NCBI GenBank assembly: GCA_002722845.1
Contig: PBND01000043.1
Location: forward strand, 1-64,000
Direction of reading: 5' to 3'
DNA length: 64,000 nt
Origin: Myxococcales bacterium
GTDB lineage: Bacteria > Myxococcota > UBA4151
Part shown: positions 24,272-32,709 of the stretch, one piece after another
Layout: each line of letters begins with the position of its first letter
How positions within the stretch are numbered: position 1 is the stretch's first letter
Position numbers and translations under genes: made by a program
Notes under the pieces: generated by a model
What the model was told of the DNA's origin: nothing
Seen by the model: the letters and a program-made list of their open reading frames with translations, nothing else
The model's database searches: none

Positions 24272-27200
24272 CTAGTCGACGACGAGTCCGAGGGTGTAGT
24301 TGTAGTCGCCCACCGACCCTTGGCTCACCAGCGCATCGGCTTGAGGCGCAAGGCCGGTCTCGATCTCGTTGGCGAGGGTCTCTCCCGCAATCGATGCTGC
24401 GAACTGTTTGGCTGCTCTCAACAAAGGTTCGTCCCCCTGCAGGGTCAAGCGAATGCGGGCCACATAGTCGAGGTTTTGGTCTTTGCGCAGCGTCTGAATT
24501 CGGTTGATCAACTCCCGGGCATAGCCCTCGGTGATCAGGTCGTCGGTGAGCTCGGTGTCGAGGAGAACGGTGCCGACCGGACCGCCGGCCACGGCGAAGT
24601 TGCCTTCTGCCGTCACACTGACCGTGACGTGTTCCTGGGTCAGCCCAAAGCGCTCCCCATCATCGAGGGTGATCTCGTAGGCGCCGTCGCTGGCAAGCTG
24701 GGCCCGCACCTGGCCTGCATCGGCTGCGTCTAGGGCTTTGCGTACCAGCGGCATCCGCTTGCCAAAGATCGGTCCGAGGGCCCGGTAGTTGGGCTTCACC
24801 TCAAATTGGACTCGGTCTCCTGCGTCCTGGCTAAAGCGCAGCTCCTTCACGTTGACCTCATTGAGGATGAGCCCCTCGTAGGGCTGCATCCGGGCGGCCA
24901 AACCGGTGGAGGCGGGAATGACTTCAGCGAGGGCGAGGGGCTGGCGAATCTTGAGCTTATGGTGGGTTCGGGTGCTGAGGGCGAGACTGCAGATCTCCCG
25001 GACAGCGGCCATGTCTTCGCTTAAGGGGCGGTCGATGAGCTCGGTCTGCACTTCGGGCCAATCGCAAAGGTGGACGCTCTGCTCGGCCCCATCGATCTGC
25101 CCGACCATCAGGTTCTGGTGCAGCTCTTCGGCCAGAAAAGGCACGAAGGGCGCAATGAGCCGACTCATGGTCACCAGGACCTCGTGAAGGCTGTGGTAAG
25201 CGTCCCACTTGTCCTGGTTCTTCTCACCACTCCAGAAGCGCTCCCGGCTGCGCCGCAACCACCAATTGCTCAAGGCATCGGTGAGGTGGATGATCGCTGC
25301 CGCCGCCTCGTGAATGGCGTAGGCGTCCATCTTCGCCGTCACCGTCTCCACGGTGAGTTGAAGTTCGGAGAGAATCCAGCGGTCGAGAAGGCAGCGCTCG
25401 GTGCCCGGGCGCTGAGGCGAGGTGGCGGGCTCGAAGCCGTCGATGTTGCCGTAGATGACGAAGAAGGCGTAGACGTTGTGGAGTTTTAGCAAGAACTCCT
25501 GCTGGGACTGACGGACCGCCTCTGGGCTGTAGCGGGTGTTGTTCCAGGGCGCGTTCGCCGCATAAAAGTACCAGCGCATCGCATCGGCACCGCTGCTGTC
25601 GAGGATGGCATCCGGAGGCGTGTAGTTGCCCTTCGATTTGGATTCCTTCTTCCCCTTCTTGTCGCAGACATGACCCAGGACGATGCAGTTCTTGTAAGGG
25701 TGCGCACCCTCCTTGTCTTCGAACAACAAGGTGCTCACCATCAACAAGGAGTAGAACCAGCCTCGGGTTTGGTCGATGGCTTCCGAGATGAAATCGGCGG
25801 GCCAGTTTTGCTCGAAAGCCTCGGTCCCTTGGTGGGGGTAGCCCCATTGGGCGAAGGGCATGCAGCCGGAATCAAACCAGCAATCGATGACCTCAGGCAC
25901 CCGATGCATGGTGCCACCACAGGATTCGCAGGGGACCTCCACCTCGTCGATCCATGGTTTGTGGACGATGAGGTGCTCGCTTAGACTCGGATCTTCTTTC
26001 TGAGCCGCTTCGAAATGAGCAAAGGCCTTGGGGTTGAGGGCACGGATTTCATCACAGCTGGAAAAGGCGCTGCGATCTTCACAAGTGGAGCATTCCCAGA
26101 TGGGGAGTGGGGTGCCCCAGAAGCGCTCTCGGCTCAAAGCCCAGTCGACATTGTTGTCTAGGAAGTCGCCAAAGCGACCGTCTTTGATGTGGCCGGGAAC
26201 CCAGTTGATGGCTTGATTGCTGGCCTTGGCCCGCTCGATCACCTCGGTGGTGCGGATGAACCAGGCCGGGCGGGCGTATTGGATGAGGGGGTCGTCGTCG
26301 GCCCGCCAGCAAAAGGGGTAGTCGTGCCGATAGGTTTTCTCTTCAAACAACAGACCACGGTGTTGCAGAGCCCGGATGATGGTCCGGTCCGCATCCTTGC
26401 AAAACAGCCCTTCCAGCTCACCCGTACCTGGCAAAAACTTACCGTCGGGGCCGATGAGCTGGAGGAGGCCCACGCCGTGTTTCATCGCCGCCCGGTTGTC
26501 ATCTTCACCAAAGGCGGGGGCGGTGTGGACGATGCCCGTACCGGCGCTGGTGGTGACGAAGTCCGCATCGATGACCAAGTGATGATCACCGCCTTCGGGA
26601 ACAGCGAAGTCGAAGAGGGGCTGGTAGCGTTGACCCAGCAGCTCCTCGCCGGACACGGTTTTGAGCACTTCGTAGCTGTCTTGACCCAGGACTTTATCCA
26701 GGAGGTCCTCGGCGAGAATCAGGACCTCGTCGTCCCGGCGAGCATAGGCGTAGCGGAGGTTTTTGCGCACGGTGAGGGCGCAGTTGCTGGGCAGCGTCCA
26801 GGGGGTGGTCGTCCAGGCGAGGAAGAAGGTCTTGTCCTCCCCTTCGAGGGGAAAACGAACGGTGATGCTGGGGTCGTCTATGGGCCGGTAGCCCAGGCCA
26901 ACTTCGGCGCTCGAGAGGGCGGTGCCACCTTGGGGCCACCACCAAACCACCTTTTTGCCCTGATAGAGCAGACCCCGGTCGAAGAGGGTCTTTAGGGCCC
27001 ACCACACGCTCTCCACATAGGATTTGTGGTAGGTCACGTAGGCTTCTTCGAGGTTGACCCAAAAACCGATGCGCTCGGTGAGCTCCTGCCAGACGTCGGT
27101 GTAGGTAAAGACCGAGTCGATACAGCGGCGGGTGAAGGCCTCCAGACCGTAGTCAAGGATGGCTTCTTTGCCGTGAATTCCGAGGGATTTTTCCACCTCC

Positions 27201-27523
27201 ACCTCGACGGGTAATCCGTGGGTGTCCCAGCCGGCTTTGCGGTTCACAAGATAGCCCCGCATGGTTTTGTAACGGGGCAGGAGGTCTTTGATGACCCGGG
27301 TGAGGACGTGCCCGTTGTGCGGGGTGCCATTGGCCGTCGGTGGGCCTTCGAAGAAGATATAGGGCTTGGCCCCTTGCCGGGCCGTTAGGCTCTTTTCGAA
27401 GATGCCGGCTTCTTTCCAGAATTTCAGGATCCGAGCTTCGAGTCCTGGGAAATCCTTCGTCTGCTCCACGGCCTTGAACATGGCGACTCGCTCCTCGGGG
27501 CCCGCTTTCTTTGCGCTGGCCAA
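24272..27523 (-). CDS. ileS: Isoleucyl-tRNA synthetase
   Basis: A 1083-residue cytoplasmic enzyme that charges tRNA-Ile. The class-I ATP site is PPTANGTPHNGH (HIGH motif as HNGH); the second signature is KKESKSKGNY, a KESKS variant of KMSKS. The CP1 editing region (TTPWTLPSN, then the GTGIVHTAPAFGEDD motif) and the catalytic WALSRERFWGTPLPIW are intact, so editing of valine should work. The long C-terminal extension and the GKKESKS form suggest the eukaryote-like IleS2 type. ATG at 27523; an internal ATG at 27481 is also possible. Divergent from a small exported protein gene; no T-box or other leader is recognised. Confidence 0.96.
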   Translation of the reverse strand: MASAKKAGPEERVAMFKAVEQTKDFPGLEARILKFWKEAGIFEKSLTARQGAKPYIFFEGPPTANGTPHNGHVLTRVIKDLLPRYKTMRGYLVNRKAGWDTHGLPVEVEVEKSLGIHGKEAILDYGLEAFTRRCIDSVFTYTDVWQELTERIGFWVNLEEAYVTYHKSYVESVWWALKTLFDRGLLYQGKKVVWWWPQGGTALSSAEVGLGYRPIDDPSITVRFPLEGEDKTFFLAWTTTPWTLPSNCALTVRKNLRYAYARRDDEVLILAEDLLDKVLGQDSYEVLKTVSGEELLGQRYQPLFDFAVPEGGDHHLVIDADFVTTSAGTGIVHTAPAFGEDDNRAAMKHGVGLLQLIGPDGKFLPGTGELEGLFCKDADRTIIRALQHRGLLFEEKTYRHDYPFCWRADDDPLIQYARPAWFIRTTEVIERAKASNQAINWVPGHIKDGRFGDFLDNNVDWALSRERFWGTPLPIWECSTCEDRSAFSSCDEIRALNPKAFAHFEAAQKEDPSLSEHLIVHKPWIDEVEVPCESCGGTMHRVPEVIDCWFDSGCMPFAQWGYPHQGTEAFEQNWPADFISEAIDQTRGWFYSLLMVSTLLFEDKEGAHPYKNCIVLGHVCDKKGKKESKSKGNYTPPDAILDSSGADAMRWYFYAANAPWNNTRYSPEAVRQSQQEFLLKLHNVYAFFVIYGNIDGFEPATSPQRPGTERCLLDRWILSELQLTVETVTAKMDAYAIHEAAAAIIHLTDALSNWWLRRSRERFWSGEKNQDKWDAYHSLHEVLVTMSRLIAPFVPFLAEELHQNLMVGQIDGAEQSVHLCDWPEVQTELIDRPLSEDMAAVREICSLALSTRTHHKLKIRQPLALAEVIPASTGLAARMQPYEGLILNEVNVKELRFSQDAGDRVQFEVKPNYRALGPIFGKRMPLVRKALDAADAGQVRAQLASDGAYEITLDDGERFGLTQEHVTVSVTAEGNFAVAGGPVGTVLLDTELTDDLITEGYARELINRIQTLRKDQNLDYVARIRLTLQGDEPLLRAAKQFAASIAGETLANEIETGLAPQADALVSQGSVGDYNYTLGLVVD

Positions 27524-27573
27524 AAGAAAGAATCAACGGCTGTTCCCAGTGAATGCCAGGGCCTTCTCCCGGT

Positions 27574-27600
27574 CTAAGATTCTCGATACAAGGATCTTAG
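27574..27600. promoter_or_regulatory. Inverted repeat in front of the small exported protein gene
   Basis: CTAAGAT (27574-27580) and ATCTTAG (27594-27600) are perfect 7-nt inverted arms 13 nt apart, overlapping the ribosome-binding area (TTAGGAG) of the gene at 27610, in the ileS divergent gap. It could be an operator or an RNA hairpin masking the ribosome site. No protein is known to bind it. Confidence 0.35.
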
Positions 27601-27609
27601 GAGCACGGA

Positions 27610-28137
27610 ATGACCCATGTGATCGGCCTCTTTGTCTTACTCGCTGGCCCCAGCAGTGTGCCTGCAAAGGGCTCCGCACCTTCGAAGGCCCCGGCGGTCA
27701 AGTTGCCGGCCGTCCCCAAGGTCAATGTTCCAAAGTTGCCCAGCCCAGGCCTGGCGAAACCGGCGAAGCCCTTAGCCACCAAGGGCAAGTTGAAGCCGAT
27801 GCGCCCCCGGGCCTTCTACAAACTGCGTCGCCGCCTTCGCCAGGCTCAGGGCGCCCAGGCTCGCCTGCGAGTCCTCAAGCGTGGGCTGAAGAAATGGCAT
27901 GTGGATCTCAACCAAAGCGAGTTGCTCATCAAAGGCTTCAAGGGGGAGCAGGTTCGCATCGCTGCCTTTAAGGTGATCCGGCCGAAAATGGTGTCGAAGC
28001 GGCAGGGGATGGTTGGTTGGTGGGCCGTCGACGGCGCCAACTTTCGACCGGCCCAAGTTCGCCGGTTTCAAGGGCTGTTTCACAGTAAGAACGGCAAGAG
28101 TATCGTCGATTTCGGCGGCAGTCAGCTCAAGCCCTAA
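27610..28137 (+). CDS. Small exported basic protein
   Basis: A 175-residue protein with an N-terminal hydrophobic signal, a Lys/Pro/Ala-rich low-complexity linker (about 20-60), and a compact C-terminal domain of about 110 residues. That domain (LKKWHVDLNQSELLIKGF then VGWWAVDGANFRPAQVRRF) has a repeat-like pattern reminiscent of DUF4476, a guess. Very basic, so it may bind a polyanion. TTAGGAG lies 7 nt upstream. It overlaps the convergent membrane-protein gene by 11 nt. Confidence 0.6.
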   Translation: MTHVIGLFVLLAGPSSVPAKGSAPSKAPAVKLPAVPKVNVPKLPSPGLAKPAKPLATKGKLKPMRPRAFYKLRRRLRQAQGAQARLRVLKRGLKKWHVDLNQSELLIKGFKGEQVRIAAFKVIRPKMVSKRQGMVGWWAVDGANFRPAQVRRFQGLFHSKNGKSIVDFGGSQLKP

Positions 28138-28966
28138 GGTAACCTAGATCTTCTCGGCGCGTCGTGAAGACCAGGTGTAGGCAGGTCCAAACGTAAAAGG
28201 CATTTTGACCAAACCAACCGTCCAGGACGGGGGCGTAGCCGGCCCGCCACAAGAAGAAGCTGATGAGCATGATGCCATTGACCGTCAGCACATCCCGTAC
28301 ATAGGGCCCCATACGCTCCGGTTTGCCGGCGAAGCGCAAACCGTAGAACAGATACCAGTTGAGGTAGTGATACAGAATGATCGCACCCCAAAGGGTATCT
28401 GCGGGGATGCGCCGCCCGGCCAGATAGAAACCTGCGAGGATCAGCCAGGCGCCAGCAAAGTAGGCTGAGATCCCGTCGCTTCTCCATTGTCGCAGCGGTG
28501 CCAGCGCCAGTCGGGCAAGCCAAAGGGCGAGACTTAAAGCAAAGGCAAAGCCCAGACCTTCAAAAGCGTAGAGGTGTTCCAGTTCGTAGGCTGCGAGCAT
28601 CAGCAGCGCAGGAAGGATCTCGAGGAGGCCTTGGAGCGTGGCCCGGCCGCCCATCAGATGCCGCTCATCACTGAGCATATGCCAGGCAAAATAGATGCTC
28701 GTGACCGCAGCCAGGAGCAGGGCGTCCTGGGTCAACCAGTAGCCGCCAGCAAAGACGAGGACCGCGAGACCGTAGCTGAGGAGGAGGGTGCGGCTGACCT
28801 TTTTTGCCTTGAAGCGATAGAGGTAGGCGATCACGAAATGGCCCTGGCCCACCACGATGAACAACAGGACCATGTCTTTTGGCGCAAGCAGCAGGGCACA
28901 GGCGACGGTGATCAGACCGCTGATCAACTTCTCGCTACTGCGGGGGTATTGGAGCAGCCAGGTCAT
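28127..28966 (-). CDS. Multi-pass membrane protein paired with an acyltransferase
   Basis: A 279-residue protein with about eight hydrophobic segments and few charged loops. I recognise no family. Conserved-looking polar residues within membrane stretches (VVGQGHFVIAY; SIYFAWHMLSDERH; ILYHYLNWYLFYG) carry His residues, which could be metal or catalytic sites as in desaturase-like or prenylation enzymes. Its ATG overlaps the acyltransferase stop by 4 nt, so the two are co-translated and may act on the same lipid or surface glycan. Confidence 0.65.
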   Translation of the reverse strand: MTWLLQYPRSSEKLISGLITVACALLLAPKDMVLLFIVVGQGHFVIAYLYRFKAKKVSRTLLLSYGLAVLVFAGGYWLTQDALLLAAVTSIYFAWHMLSDERHLMGGRATLQGLLEILPALLMLAAYELEHLYAFEGLGFAFALSLALWLARLALAPLRQWRSDGISAYFAGAWLILAGFYLAGRRIPADTLWGAIILYHYLNWYLFYGLRFAGKPERMGPYVRDVLTVNGIMLISFFLWRAGYAPVLDGWFGQNAFYVWTCLHLVFTTRREDLGYLRA

Positions 28967-30156
28967 CGGGGCTTTCTCCCTCGCTGCAAAATTGGGCGCT
29001 CAAGCCCGTACCAACTGGCCGCGCCGAGACCGATGGCGGCGATAAACATCGCGGGGACCTGAACCCAAGGACTGCTGATGCCTTGTTCAAAGAGGAGGAC
29101 GCTGACCACCATGAAACCGAGCATGTGCAACAGGTAGAGACCGTAGCTGATCCGTCCCAGCCAGACAGGGATGGGGTGACTCAGGAAGCTGTGGAGCCCT
29201 CTGGGTAGACCGGTGAGGGCGAGGCCAAGCCAGCCGCCAAAACCCAAGGCCAGAAGGCTGAAGCCGCCCACAGCGAGCCCCGGTCGGTTGATGCCGAGAA
29301 GGGGAGCGACGGGGTCCTGCCAGGCCAGCAGGCCCAAGCCGATGAAGGCCAGCGGGCTCAGGTAGCAGCTGAGCTGGCGGAGGCGGGCCGGCGAGCACCG
29401 CTCCGGGTGCCGTTGGGCCCAGGCGACAAAAGCGCCGGCCGCAAAGTCATCCAAGCGAAAGGGCGTGACGTGATAGATCAAGCCTTCGATGGGCATCTGC
29501 TGCAGCGCCAACAGTTTCAGCGCCGGTAGGCCCAGGACCAAGCCGGCGAAGACCTTACCTAGATGGCGGCGGGGGAGACGCAAGATGACGAGGGGCCACA
29601 GGAGGTAGAAGTGGGCTTCCACACCCAAGGACCAGCTGGGGGTCAGGATCCAACTCCAAAAGGGCTGGTCAGTGAAGTTGTGACTCAAGGTGGCGAATCG
29701 CCAAAGAGCCAGGCCTTCTGGGTCGTGCTGCAGCGGACCGGGCAAGTGCGGACCGAGCCCAAAGGCGATGAGTAAGGTCACAAAATACAGGGGGAGAATT
29801 CGCAGGGCTCGCCGGCGATAAAAGGTCCGGAGACTGGCCCCTTGCGGGAGTTCGAGGAGAATTCGACTGATCAGATAGCCGGAAAGAACAAAGAAAAGGT
29901 CCACACCGGCCCAGCCGACTTCCCAAAAACTTCTGGGGCTCTTCTCGGTGATGGCCGTCAGAAAAGACTGAGGATCACCATTGGCCCACAACACCCATTG
30001 GGCGTGCAGCACCATGACCATCAGGATGGCCAAGGCCCTAAGGCCGTCCAACTGGGGAAGATATCCGCCGCGCCAAGCGCCGGGCTGAGGCTGTTGGTTC
30101 ACGGCACCAGCCTGCGTCAGCTTGAGGGCTCGATCAAGGTAGCGGCTTTGTGGCAT
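28963..30156 (-). CDS. Acyltransferase-3 family integral membrane acyltransferase
   Basis: About 397 residues with around ten membrane segments. The N-terminal block YLPQLDGLRALAILMVMVLH is the family signature of OafA/YrhL-type enzymes that O-acetylate surface polysaccharides or peptidoglycan, with the catalytic His in MVLH. The ATG at 30156 is given. A GTG about 17 codons later, nearer the signature, is also possible. An in-frame extension to 30465 is rejected because it reads the complement of the low-complexity Asp/Gly linker of the next gene. Divergent from that lipoprotein by only about 25 nt. Confidence 0.85.
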   Translation of the reverse strand: MPQSRYLDRALKLTQAGAVNQQPQPGAWRGGYLPQLDGLRALAILMVMVLHAQWVLWANGDPQSFLTAITEKSPRSFWEVGWAGVDLFFVLSGYLISRILLELPQGASLRTFYRRRALRILPLYFVTLLIAFGLGPHLPGPLQHDPEGLALWRFATLSHNFTDQPFWSWILTPSWSLGVEAHFYLLWPLVILRLPRRHLGKVFAGLVLGLPALKLLALQQMPIEGLIYHVTPFRLDDFAAGAFVAWAQRHPERCSPARLRQLSCYLSPLAFIGLGLLAWQDPVAPLLGINRPGLAVGGFSLLALGFGGWLGLALTGLPRGLHSFLSHPIPVWLGRISYGLYLLHMLGFMVVSVLLFEQGISSPWVQVPAMFIAAIGLGAASWYGLERPILQRGRKPR

Positions 30157-30181
30157 GGTCGCCGGGCCGAAGGAGTTTGGT

Positions 30182-31060
30182 ATGCGCGCTGTCTCAATGC
30201 TTGCTGTGGGGGTCCTGTTCTGTGCTTGTCCGAGCGAGACGCCGGATGGGGATGCGGGGGTCGCGCTCGATACGGGCCCAGGGGGCGGCGGTGCCATGGA
30301 TGGGGGTGTTGATCCGGCCGACACGGGTGTTGCTCCCGACGGGGACGCCGGTGGTGGCGATGCCGTTGATGGGGGGGGTGATCCGGTCGATGGCGGCCTT
30401 GTTGAGGACGCCGGTGCTGTCGTTGTCGACGCGGGGCCCGTTGAGGGCACCCAAATGAGCGGCACCGTCCGCGACTTTCAGTCTCAGGTCGGCGTGCCCG
30501 GGGTTCGAGTTTGTGTCTACGAGCAGCCGGAGTTTCCCTGCACGACCAGCGACCAGGACGGCGCCTATAGTCTCATCGTTCCCCCAGGCGAGTTGGTGAT
30601 GATCTTCGACCAAGGCGAGAATCCTGTGATTCCGCAACTCATGCCGCTTATCATCGGTGAAGCGCCTTTCGGCTGGAACCAGATCGTGATCAATCAGCAG
30701 GCCAGCGGCATGATGTTCCAGCTTTGGGGCCAAGAAAACGACCCGACAAAGGGAAGCGTGGCGGTGACCAGTTTTGTGGCGCCGCGGGAGTCCGATGGCC
30801 TGCAGGGCGCGGTGGCTGCGATCGATCCGGTGCGTGGCGCTGGGCCCTTCTATACCGCCAATGGATTTCCCAGCGCCGGCGCTTCGGTGACCGACACTAA
30901 TGGCCTTGCGGCTTTCCTGAACGTGGATCCGGGCGAAGGTTTCACAGCCACCGTCACCAAGGAGGGCTGGACCTGTGAGGTGCCGAGCGACCGAGAGCCC
31001 AACAGCTTCCCGGTGGTAGCCGGTCACCTCACCAGCGTCACTCGCCGGTGCACCGAATAG
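30182..31060 (+). CDS. Lipoprotein with Asp/Gly-rich linker and carboxypeptidase-regulatory-like domain
   Basis: A 292-residue lipoprotein: signal VGVLFCAC with the mature start CPSET. Residues about 18-95 are a DxG/DAG-rich spacer. From MSGTVRDFQSQVGVPGVRVCV to GAYSLIVPPGE is a carboxypeptidase-regulatory-like beta-sandwich, and a second similar repeat is near PSAGASVTDTNGLAAF. Such domains are structural or ligand-binding modules of surface proteins. Start: ATG 30182 with AGGAG 6 nt upstream; a GC-rich upstream ATG is less likely. Convergent with the GAF regulator (5-nt gap). Confidence 0.75.
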   Translation: MRAVSMLAVGVLFCACPSETPDGDAGVALDTGPGGGGAMDGGVDPADTGVAPDGDAGGGDAVDGGGDPVDGGLVEDAGAVVVDAGPVEGTQMSGTVRDFQSQVGVPGVRVCVYEQPEFPCTTSDQDGAYSLIVPPGELVMIFDQGENPVIPQLMPLIIGEAPFGWNQIVINQQASGMMFQLWGQENDPTKGSVAVTSFVAPRESDGLQGAVAAIDPVRGAGPFYTANGFPSAGASVTDTNGLAAFLNVDPGEGFTATVTKEGWTCEVPSDREPNSFPVVAGHLTSVTRRCTE

Positions 31061-31065
31061 CCGAC

Positions 31066-32589
31066 CTAATCGCGGTCTCGGTCTTTGAGTTTGGCGTGCA
31101 GGGCCTGGCGACTGATCCCAAGGCAGCGGGCCGCTTCTGATTTTTTGCCGCGGCAGTGTTTCAGGGTTGCGTCGACGATGCGCTGTTCGAAGGCGCGCAT
31201 TTGATCCTTCAGGCTGACGCTGCCATCGGCGATGATGTCCAGGCTGCGGGGGGCGACTTCCTGTCGAAGTTCGGGTGAGCAGCGATTGAGCTCGATGGCC
31301 TCACCGGGCGGCGTAAGGGCCACGAGTCGCTCTGCCTCTCGGCGCAGCTGCCGCACATTACCCGGCCAGTGATAGGCCTCAAAGCGTTCCACCACTTCTG
31401 GGGCGATCCCCCGGATCGGCTTTTGCCACGCTTCGCTGGTCTGCGCGACAAAGCGTTCCAGCATCAAGGGAATGTCCAGCAGTCGCTCCCGCAGGGGGGG
31501 GACGGTGACTTGGACCGAGAAGAGTCGATAGTAGAGGTCTTCCCGAAAGCTACCGTCGGCCACCTTGGCTTCTAGATCTTGATTGGTCGCTGACAACAAG
31601 CGGAAGTGGTAGTGGACCAGCCGCTGACCACCCACTCGGCGCCCTTCTTTTTGCTCCAATGCGCGCAGGAGCTTTGCCTGCAGGGCCAAAGGCATTTCAC
31701 CCACTTCATCGAGAAAGAGCGTGCCGCTCGCGGCCATCTCCAAAAATCCGGGTTTGCTTTTCTCTGCCCCCGTAAAAGCCCCCCGTTCATGGCCAAAGAA
31801 CTCACTCTCGATGAGGTTTTCTGGGATGGCCGCGCAATTGACGGCCACGAAGGGGCGCCCTGGGTCGCCGGAGAGTTGGTGTAGTCGCCGGGCCACCAGC
31901 TCCTTGCCCGTGCCATTCTCGCCGGTGATCAAGACGGCCGCAGGGGTTGGTCCGAGGGCTTCGATCTCATCGAGGATCTGAATCATCTGTGGGTCACTGG
32001 CGATAAAGGAGCGGCTGCGATCGGGTAGGGACGCGAGCTCTCGACTCAGTTCGGCGCCGAGCGCGACCAGGCGATCCTGGGCCCAGACGGACTCGATGGC
32101 GTGGGAAAGGCCGTCGGCTAGCCCTTCGAGGCGCTCTTGGTCCTGATCGCTAAAGCCGCCCTCCTTGTTGAGCACTTCGATAACCCCCACGACCTCAGAG
32201 CCCATGGCTCGGCTGCGGACGGGTACACAGAGGATGTTTTGGAGTTGGAAGCCGGTGGCCTTCTCAGCCTGCTGATGGGAGGGGGCTGCGGGGTTGGGCT
32301 CATTGTCGATCACTGCTTCGCCGCTGGTCGCCACTCGGCCGGCGATGCTTTTGGGGTCGCTGACCTCGATCTCTCCTTCGGAGATCCCCGTGCCATACTT
32401 GGCGCCCAAGGTGTCGTCTTCGGGGTCGGCTAGGAAGATGGAGCAACGCTCACAGTGAAAGAGCTTGGGGAGCAGCTCCACGAAGACTCGAATCAGTCGA
32501 TCATGGGTTTCCTCCCGACCGAGATCGGCGAGAGATTGCACCCGGTGCTGGACGTGTTGGAGCCGTTCGCCAAAACCAAGAGTGTCCAT
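31066..32589 (-). CDS. Sigma-54-dependent activator with GAF sensor domain
   Basis: A 507-residue enhancer-binding protein. Residues about 20-170 form a GAF domain with small-molecule-binding features (CERCSIFLADPEDD; NILCVPVRSR). The AAA+ core has Walker A GENGTGKE, the ERGAFTGAEK loop and Walker B LFLDEVGEMP. The Fis-type HTH at the end is KSEAARCLGISRQALHAKL. There is no receiver, so the GAF domain is the likely signal input, as in NorR/FhlA-type regulators. Divergent from fabH across a 120-bp gap containing a perfect palindrome, so control of fabH or of itself is possible. Confidence 0.92.
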   Translation of the reverse strand: MDTLGFGERLQHVQHRVQSLADLGREETHDRLIRVFVELLPKLFHCERCSIFLADPEDDTLGAKYGTGISEGEIEVSDPKSIAGRVATSGEAVIDNEPNPAAPSHQQAEKATGFQLQNILCVPVRSRAMGSEVVGVIEVLNKEGGFSDQDQERLEGLADGLSHAIESVWAQDRLVALGAELSRELASLPDRSRSFIASDPQMIQILDEIEALGPTPAAVLITGENGTGKELVARRLHQLSGDPGRPFVAVNCAAIPENLIESEFFGHERGAFTGAEKSKPGFLEMAASGTLFLDEVGEMPLALQAKLLRALEQKEGRRVGGQRLVHYHFRLLSATNQDLEAKVADGSFREDLYYRLFSVQVTVPPLRERLLDIPLMLERFVAQTSEAWQKPIRGIAPEVVERFEAYHWPGNVRQLRREAERLVALTPPGEAIELNRCSPELRQEVAPRSLDIIADGSVSLKDQMRAFEQRIVDATLKHCRGKKSEAARCLGISRQALHAKLKDRDRD

Positions 32590-32642
32590 GCTTCTTTCCT
32601 TTTGACCTGATTCCTTGACTGGTGCTTACCATTTTTAACAAC

Positions 32643-32658
32643 GACAAGTTAACTTGTC
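32643..32658. promoter_or_regulatory. Perfect 16-bp palindrome between the GAF regulator and fabH
   Basis: GACAAGTTAACTTGTC is a perfect 16-bp palindrome about 52 bp upstream of fabH and 53 bp upstream of the regulator start. Palindromes of this size in a divergent gap are typical dimeric repressor or activator sites. It is not a recognised sigma-54 element. The protein binding it is unknown; the neighbouring Fis-type regulator is a candidate. TTGAC-type hexamers occur nearby but no clean -10 was identified. Confidence 0.6.
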
Positions 32659-32709
32659 CTTCTTGACCCCCGAGGCAGGGCTTCCTAGTTCAGGGAGAGG
32701 AGAGACGAG

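Noticed and set aside
30157-30465. N-terminal extension of the acyltransferase to 500 residues
   Set aside because: It is the complement of the Asp/Gly-rich linker of the lipoprotein at 30182; Pro/Ser/Thr-rich low complexity only.
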